A DNA stretch of 18,268 nucleotides from an uncultured Lachnospiraceae bacterium (GTDB taxonomy: Bacteria > Bacillota > Clostridia > Lachnospirales > Lachnospiraceae): the NCBI GenBank assembly GCA_910588885.1, contig CAJUSQ010000055.1, positions 1 to 18,268 on the forward strand. The letters are read 5' to 3'. Under the pieces are notes generated by a model. That model was given only the letters and a program-made list of their open reading frames with translations, had not been told where the DNA came from and ran no database searches. This document shows positions 15,001 to 18,268 of this stretch, piece after piece (within the stretch, counting starts at the first letter, position 1; each line of letters opens with the position of its first letter). Made by a program: the position numbers and the translations under genes.

Positions 15001-15684
15001 GAAATTGAGCAAATTTTAGCAGAGATTGAACATGCCAAAAGCGGGGCGTCAATTCCGGTAGATATGAAAAAAGCCACCGTTGTCCCCAAAGAAATTTTAG
15101 AAGCGATTCAGGGAAAAGAAATCAACATCCTTCTAAATATGGACGGCTACAGCTGGTCCATCGGCGGAACCGAGGTAAATGCCGCCCAGCTTACGGATAT
15201 TGATCTGGAAGTAAAAATCGACACGGACGCCATTCCTTCCAGCCTTGTGGATTCCATTGCAGAAGGACAGCCTGCCACTCAGATTTCCCTGACCCATAAC
15301 GGGGAATTCGGATTCCGGGCGGACCTGATCCTGAATCTGGGCAGTGAAAACAGCGGAAGTACCGGAAACCTGTACTATTATGACAGCTCCGGAAAATTAG
15401 TCTTCCAAAATGCCGGACAAGTCCAGGAAGACGGGGCCATCAGCCTGTCCTTCTCCCATGCGTCCGATTATGTAATCATTCTTGCCACATCCGGAAACGG
15501 CGCGGAAAATAACACTCCAAACCAGGACAAGGATCAAAACAACGGCCAGAATCAGGGCAGCGGTCAAAATAACGGCCAGAACAACACTCCGGCTCCGGAT
15601 ACAAACAACGGCAGCCAACCCGCCGATTCTCGTGAAAAAAATAACAATCCGAATCCGCCGAAAAGCCCCAAGACCGGGGCCTAA
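12001..15684 (+). CDS. Large secreted surface protein with Ig-like repeats and PKTG-like C-terminus
   Basis: This 1227-residue protein is probably an adhesin or matrix protein; I do not recognise a named family. In order: a signal peptide (1-29, KKSGKK then a hydrophobic core), five 11-residue repeats of the type ETPLQENxPx (37-91), an Ig-like domain (about 110-225), three related beta domains (about 228-345, 352-463, 475-588) each with a (T/M)YPxxWxL motif, several further domains (about 600-1165) with Listeria/Bacteroides-repeat-like stretches such as GFEFEGWVLTE, then a Gln/Asn/Pro-rich tail ending SPKTGA. No transmembrane anchor follows that motif. GGAGG (11988-11992) 8 nt before the ATG at 12001 favours it over the overlapping ATG at 11997, which is in another frame. 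Confidence 0.9.
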   Translation: MKKSGKKLLGSMLALSLAMASVFPLQGTAARQIGSETETSLQENLPPTETPLQKNLPSAETPLQENQPSAETPLQENQPPAETPLQQNAPSAERQSTAPQEDGKTALAASFDVDQPVFEHFTFEENRQTVSWNDTLHFQLSAYDSDSGIQSVSVSIYGSSIFPREVVLQHSGGNLYTGTLSCSALGASKSEYYISKILITDHAGNYTEVETFGENGYLYTFSIEKNLKVAVSDFRMQANPSHADGNLRVGDTVTYTANVICEGGEISVSTMNLRASANGGTHYKQKQMNYDPNTHTLTDTLEITEDMYPTEWTLSNVTVSVKNERTYSFSPDQLEPEKNVAFSVVQDNYDTVKPVIESISIDKQMVKAGDTVTITAKVTEEHPVPWVSAKLSSSAYGAYPFYIHMILNEDTMEYVGKIEITSNTYPTTWKLTELEMHDQNKNATSLSEFDPDWETACPWYFTVDPSGYSTDDPTPPVIQNITIDKNHQWVTPGESVTITVKVEQENSPYEARATFRPQVQNVSTFVNVDLVYHEDTMEYIGVFPITNITYPCEWMLTELKIRDAKGCSTTLSDFADSSEMYYSWYYRVKSKDTYREDVKDVTFQFYGLVPQNDGSYLFSYLTPGTTIENVGRRTSLKELGISLPKAPEGTSVTWRYGWQELEATEETELRFFDPQDITLTFNATYDKGCANVSLTYLTKNEGLKTIIIPQFADKNATYREILDSLPLPEDAWETTFSGFQLQSGYDESTRIGDLASFSAEALYNGCQVLWNAKYLNPEGTDTLQTIPAVYEKGTTVAEALAALEAPEPVNGFEFEGWVLTEAPSEDTLSLPITTLNVAALYRGKTTVDVSYTYRGADGILTRDSKLMLLNGEQLSDSEIQGAATGAFKEVTHLKGLILSEWAGSILQNQARYKKIEFQALYANCVVTLKYPDDTCQYVVVNKNAPYTLPTQNEKYAEILWEGYAKGETVLITEDREFLAAEAVFNDGGVEKPSGVTLSAEEIEQILAEIEHAKSGASIPVDMKKATVVPKEILEAIQGKEINILLNMDGYSWSIGGTEVNAAQLTDIDLEVKIDTDAIPSSLVDSIAEGQPATQISLTHNGEFGFRADLILNLGSENSGSTGNLYYYDSSGKLVFQNAGQVQEDGAISLSFSHASDYVIILATSGNGAENNTPNQDKDQNNGQNQGSGQNNGQNNTPAPDTNNGSQPADSREKNNNPNPPKSPKTGA
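12109..12273 (+). repeat. Five tandem 33-bp repeats encoding an 11-residue unit
   Basis: Copies start at 12109, 12142, 12175, 12208 and 12241. The third and fourth differ at one base of 33, the outer ones are more diverged. Each encodes a variant of AETPLQENQPS. The unit is a multiple of three with no stop in most frames, which explains the open frames on both strands here. Confidence 0.92.
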
Positions 15685-15752
15685 GACGTAACTCGTCCAT
15701 CGCATGAACTGATTGCACCATATATCTATGGAATTCCGTCTGTCATTCATGT
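15685..15752. other. Short gap after the surface protein gene
   Basis: Translation of all three forward frames past the stop gives no hydrophobic segment or basic tail, so there is no hidden sortase anchor here. No plus-strand terminator with a T-run is visible; the rpoC terminator hairpin beyond it could act on this convergent transcript only as a stem without a T-tract. Confidence 0.5.
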
Positions 15753-15796
15753 AAAAAGGAGGCCCTGCCGCAAGAAAATCTTGCGGCAGGGCCTCC
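15753..15796 (-). terminator. Strong intrinsic terminator after rpoC
   Basis: The arms 15758-15774 and 15780-15796 are perfect 17-bp complements (GGAGGCCCTGCCGCAAG and its complement) with a 5-nt loop. On the minus strand TTTTT (15757..15753) follows the stem directly. It lies 49 nt past the rpoC stop and should end the rpoBC transcript, cutting it off from the str operon. Confidence 0.93.
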
Positions 15797-15845
15797 CCGT
15801 ATCATATCCTTCTATGAGATCTTTCTAAAAACCATTCTATCTAAT

Positions 15846-18268
15846 TCAGGCATCCTCTTCTGCCAGAAGAAGGTCCATCTCCGTTTCTTCCTCTGCCAGC
15901 TCTTCTTCGCCTTCCTCCTCAAATTCTCCGAAATCCTCGAAGTCGTCCTCATCCTCGTAGCTCTCGTATTCTTCTTCATTTTCCAAAAGCTCTCCGTAGA
16001 GTTCATCCTTCTCATATTCGAACTCGTCCTCAAACTCCATTTCTTCCATTTCGTTCACATCGGAGCTAAGACGAATGCTGCGGTAGCGCTTCATACCGGT
16101 TCCTGCCGGAATCAGCTTACCGATCAGGACATTTTCCTTCAAGCCGATCAGCGGGTCAACCTTACCCTTAATGGCTGCTTCAGTCAGCACCTTCGTGGTT
16201 TCCTGGAAGGAAGCAGCGGATAAGAAGGAATTCGTAGCAAGCGCTGCTTTCGTAATTCCAAGCATTACCTGTTTCCCTTCTGCCGGCTCTAAGCCTTCTT
16301 CTATCAAGCGTTCATTGGCATCCTCATATTCCAGGATATCCACTAATGTTCCCGGCAGGAAATCGGAATCTCCGTTGTTCTCAATCCGGATTTTCTTCAG
16401 CATCTGACGTACAATCACTTCGATGTGCTTATCGTTGATTTCCACACCCTGCAGACGATATACGCGCTGCACTTCCTGGATCATATAATCCTGTACGGCC
16501 CGGAGTCCCTTAATTTTCAGGATATCGTGGGGATTTACGCTACCTTCCGTCAGCTCGTCACCGGCTTCGAGAATTGCACCGTCCATAATCTTAATCCTGG
16601 AACCGTAGGGAATCAGATACGCCTTCAGCTCTCCGGTTTCCTCATTGGAAACAATGATCTCCCGTTTCTTCTTGGTGTCCTTAATGGTAGCCACTCCGGC
16701 GAACTCCGTGATAATCGCAAGACCTTTCGGCTTTCTGGCCTCAAAAAGCTCCTCGACACGGGGAAGACCTTGGGTGATGTCATCTCCGGCTACGCCGCCG
16801 GTATGGAAGGTACGCATGGTAAGCTGGGTTCCCGGCTCACCGATGGACTGGGCCGCGATAATTCCCACCGCTTCTCCGACCTGTACCGACTGCCCGGTAG
16901 CCATATTGGCGCCGTAGCACTTTGCACAAACCCCGGTATGGGAACGGCAGGTCAGAATCGTACGGATCTTCACCCGCTCCAAAGGCTCGCCTTTTTCATC
17001 CACACCCTTGCTCATCACCAGGGCCGCACGCTTCGGCGTAATCATGTGGTTCGCCTTCACTAACACATTTCCTTCCTGATCGTAGATATCCTCGCAGGCA
17101 AACCGCCCGGTAATCCGATCCTGCAGGCTTTCAATCTCTTCCTTGCCGTCCATAAAGGCTTTCACATACATACCCGGGATCTCTTTTCCCTCACAGCAGT
17201 CCATTTCCCGGACAATCAATTCCTGGGAAACGTCTACCAGACGCCGGGTCAGATATCCTGAGTCGGCAGTACGCAGAGCCGTATCAGACAATCCTTTTCG
17301 TGCGCCATGTGCGGACATGAAATACTCCAATACGTCCAATCCCTCACGGAAGTTGGACTTAATCGGCAGCTCAATGGTACGCCCGGTTGTATCCGCCATC
17401 AATCCGCGCATCCCTGCCAGCTGCTTGATCTGCTTATCGGAACCACGGGCCCCGGAATCCGCCATCATATAGATGTTGTTGTATTTATCCAGGCCGTCCA
17501 GCAGCTCCTTGGTCAGGATATCATCGGTCTCCTTCCAGGTTTCCACCACTTCCTTATAACGCTCTTCCTCGGTAATCAGGCCGCGCTTGTAGTTCCTGGT
17601 AATCCTGTCTACGGTATCCTGGGCGTTCTTAATCAGCTCCGGCTTCTTCTCCGGTACGGTCATATCAGAAATGGAAACGGTCATAGCCGCCCGGGTGGAA
17701 TATTTATAACCCATGGACTTAATATCATCCAATACCTCTGCGGTCTTGGTTGCCCCATGGATATTGATTACTTTTTCCAAAATCTGCTTTAAGCCCTTTT
17801 TCCCTACATGGAAATCCACTTCCAGCATAAACATGCTCTCCGGCTTGCTCCGGTCTACAAAGCCCAGATCCTGAGGCAGAATCTCATTGAACAGGAAGCG
17901 TCCCAGAGTGGATTCCATCCAGCCCTTTACTTCTTCTCCCTCTTCATTTGTCCGTACCACACGGACTTTAATCCGGGAATGCAGCGTTAACTCACCGTTC
18001 TCATAAGCCAGGATTGCTTCGTTTACGTTCTTAAAGCATTTTCCTTCTCCCTTGGCCCCCGGCCGCTCCTGGGTCAGGTAATAGATCCCAAGCACCATAT
18101 CCTGGGAAGGCACCGCAACAGGTCCACCGTCGGAGGGCTTCAGCAGGTTATTGGGAGATAACAACAGGAACCGGCACTCTGCCTGTGCTTCCACCGACAA
18201 GGGCAGATGGACTGCCATCTGGTCTCCGTCAAAGTCCGCATTAAAAGCCGTACATACCAGAGGATGCA
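15846..18268 (-). CDS. rpoC: RNA polymerase beta' subunit, C-terminal part (enters from the right edge)
   Basis: Beta' forms the catalytic cleft of RNA polymerase. About 807 codons are present and the frame is open to the edge, so the ATG at 18218 is internal. The fragment starts just before the catalytic magnesium loop NADFDGDQM. It contains the bridge-helix stretch GARGSDKQIKQLAGMRG, the trigger loop ARKGLSDTALRTADSGYLTRRL without insertion, and the second zinc site (Cys in DCCEGKE, then CRSHTGVCAKC). The last 68 residues are an acidic tail, 39 of them Asp or Glu. A strong terminator follows. rpsL, the usual downstream neighbour in Firmicutes, is about 11.8 kb away on the same strand. Confidence 0.97.
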   Translation of the reverse strand, partial: HPLVCTAFNADFDGDQMAVHLPLSVEAQAECRFLLLSPNNLLKPSDGGPVAVPSQDMVLGIYYLTQERPGAKGEGKCFKNVNEAILAYENGELTLHSRIKVRVVRTNEEGEEVKGWMESTLGRFLFNEILPQDLGFVDRSKPESMFMLEVDFHVGKKGLKQILEKVINIHGATKTAEVLDDIKSMGYKYSTRAAMTVSISDMTVPEKKPELIKNAQDTVDRITRNYKRGLITEEERYKEVVETWKETDDILTKELLDGLDKYNNIYMMADSGARGSDKQIKQLAGMRGLMADTTGRTIELPIKSNFREGLDVLEYFMSAHGARKGLSDTALRTADSGYLTRRLVDVSQELIVREMDCCEGKEIPGMYVKAFMDGKEEIESLQDRITGRFACEDIYDQEGNVLVKANHMITPKRAALVMSKGVDEKGEPLERVKIRTILTCRSHTGVCAKCYGANMATGQSVQVGEAVGIIAAQSIGEPGTQLTMRTFHTGGVAGDDITQGLPRVEELFEARKPKGLAIITEFAGVATIKDTKKKREIIVSNEETGELKAYLIPYGSRIKIMDGAILEAGDELTEGSVNPHDILKIKGLRAVQDYMIQEVQRVYRLQGVEINDKHIEVIVRQMLKKIRIENNGDSDFLPGTLVDILEYEDANERLIEEGLEPAEGKQVMLGITKAALATNSFLSAASFQETTKVLTEAAIKGKVDPLIGLKENVLIGKLIPAGTGMKRYRSIRLSSDVNEMEEMEFEDEFEYEKDELYGELLENEEEYESYEDEDDFEDFGEFEEEGEEELAEEETEMDLLLAEEDA

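Noticed and set aside
15758..15796. The long palindrome as an IS end or attachment site
   Set aside because: A T-run directly after the stem on the rpoC strand and its place 49 nt after rpoC mark it as an intrinsic terminator.
1..18268. tRNA, rRNA, integrase, transposase, toxin-antitoxin or defence genes
   Set aside because: None was recognised on either strand by inspection.

Overview
The window looks like chromosome of a low-GC to mid-GC Gram-positive anaerobe of class Clostridia, most likely Lachnospiraceae. This rests on the Firmicutes-type S12 with its internal insertion, an EF-G of the type found in Lachnospiraceae, strong AGGAGG ribosome binding sites, frequent TTG/GTG starts, a lipoprotein-type GH5 cellulase and a large repeat-rich surface protein ending in a PKTG-like motif. 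The assignment is from protein character only; no database search was possible.

Layout. Positions 1-4120 (minus strand) carry the start of the str operon, read leftwards: a consensus promoter, rpsL, a long 296-nt spacer, rpsG, fusA and the first 190 codons of tuf, which leaves the window. A near-consensus divergent promoter at 4161-4189 drives a small four-helix membrane protein (4223-4792, plus). Then comes a minus-strand operon, read leftwards from 8325: an OmpR/PhoB response regulator, an overlapping HAMP histidine kinase and a membrane-anchored type I solute-binding protein with no ABC permease beside it. Upstream of it, also on the minus strand, lies a GntP-family permease (8543-9859) with its own terminator and a promoter carrying 11-bp-spaced direct repeats in Pho-box geometry. 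Divergent from it on the plus strand are a GH5 cellulase lipoprotein with a CBM2-like C-terminal module (10178-11782) and a 1227-residue secreted protein with Ig-like repeats (12001-15684). From 15753 to the end the minus strand carries the rpoC terminator and the C-terminal two thirds of rpoC, which enters from the right edge.

How the parts fit. Housekeeping genes at both ends (rpoC on the right, rpsL-rpsG-fusA-tuf on the left) are normally neighbours in Firmicutes. Here about 11.8 kb of accessory genes sits between them: signal transduction, organic-acid uptake, cellulose breakdown and cell-surface binding. A strong terminator after rpoC and a consensus promoter before rpsL make the two housekeeping operons independent. 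The accessory block plausibly senses and uses plant-derived nutrients, but that link is inferred from adjacency.

The best candidates for something undescribed are the regulator-kinase-binding-protein operon, which may be a three-component sensor with a CxxC motif in the kinase's external domain, and the Pho-box-like array 10 bp upstream of the permease -10 element.
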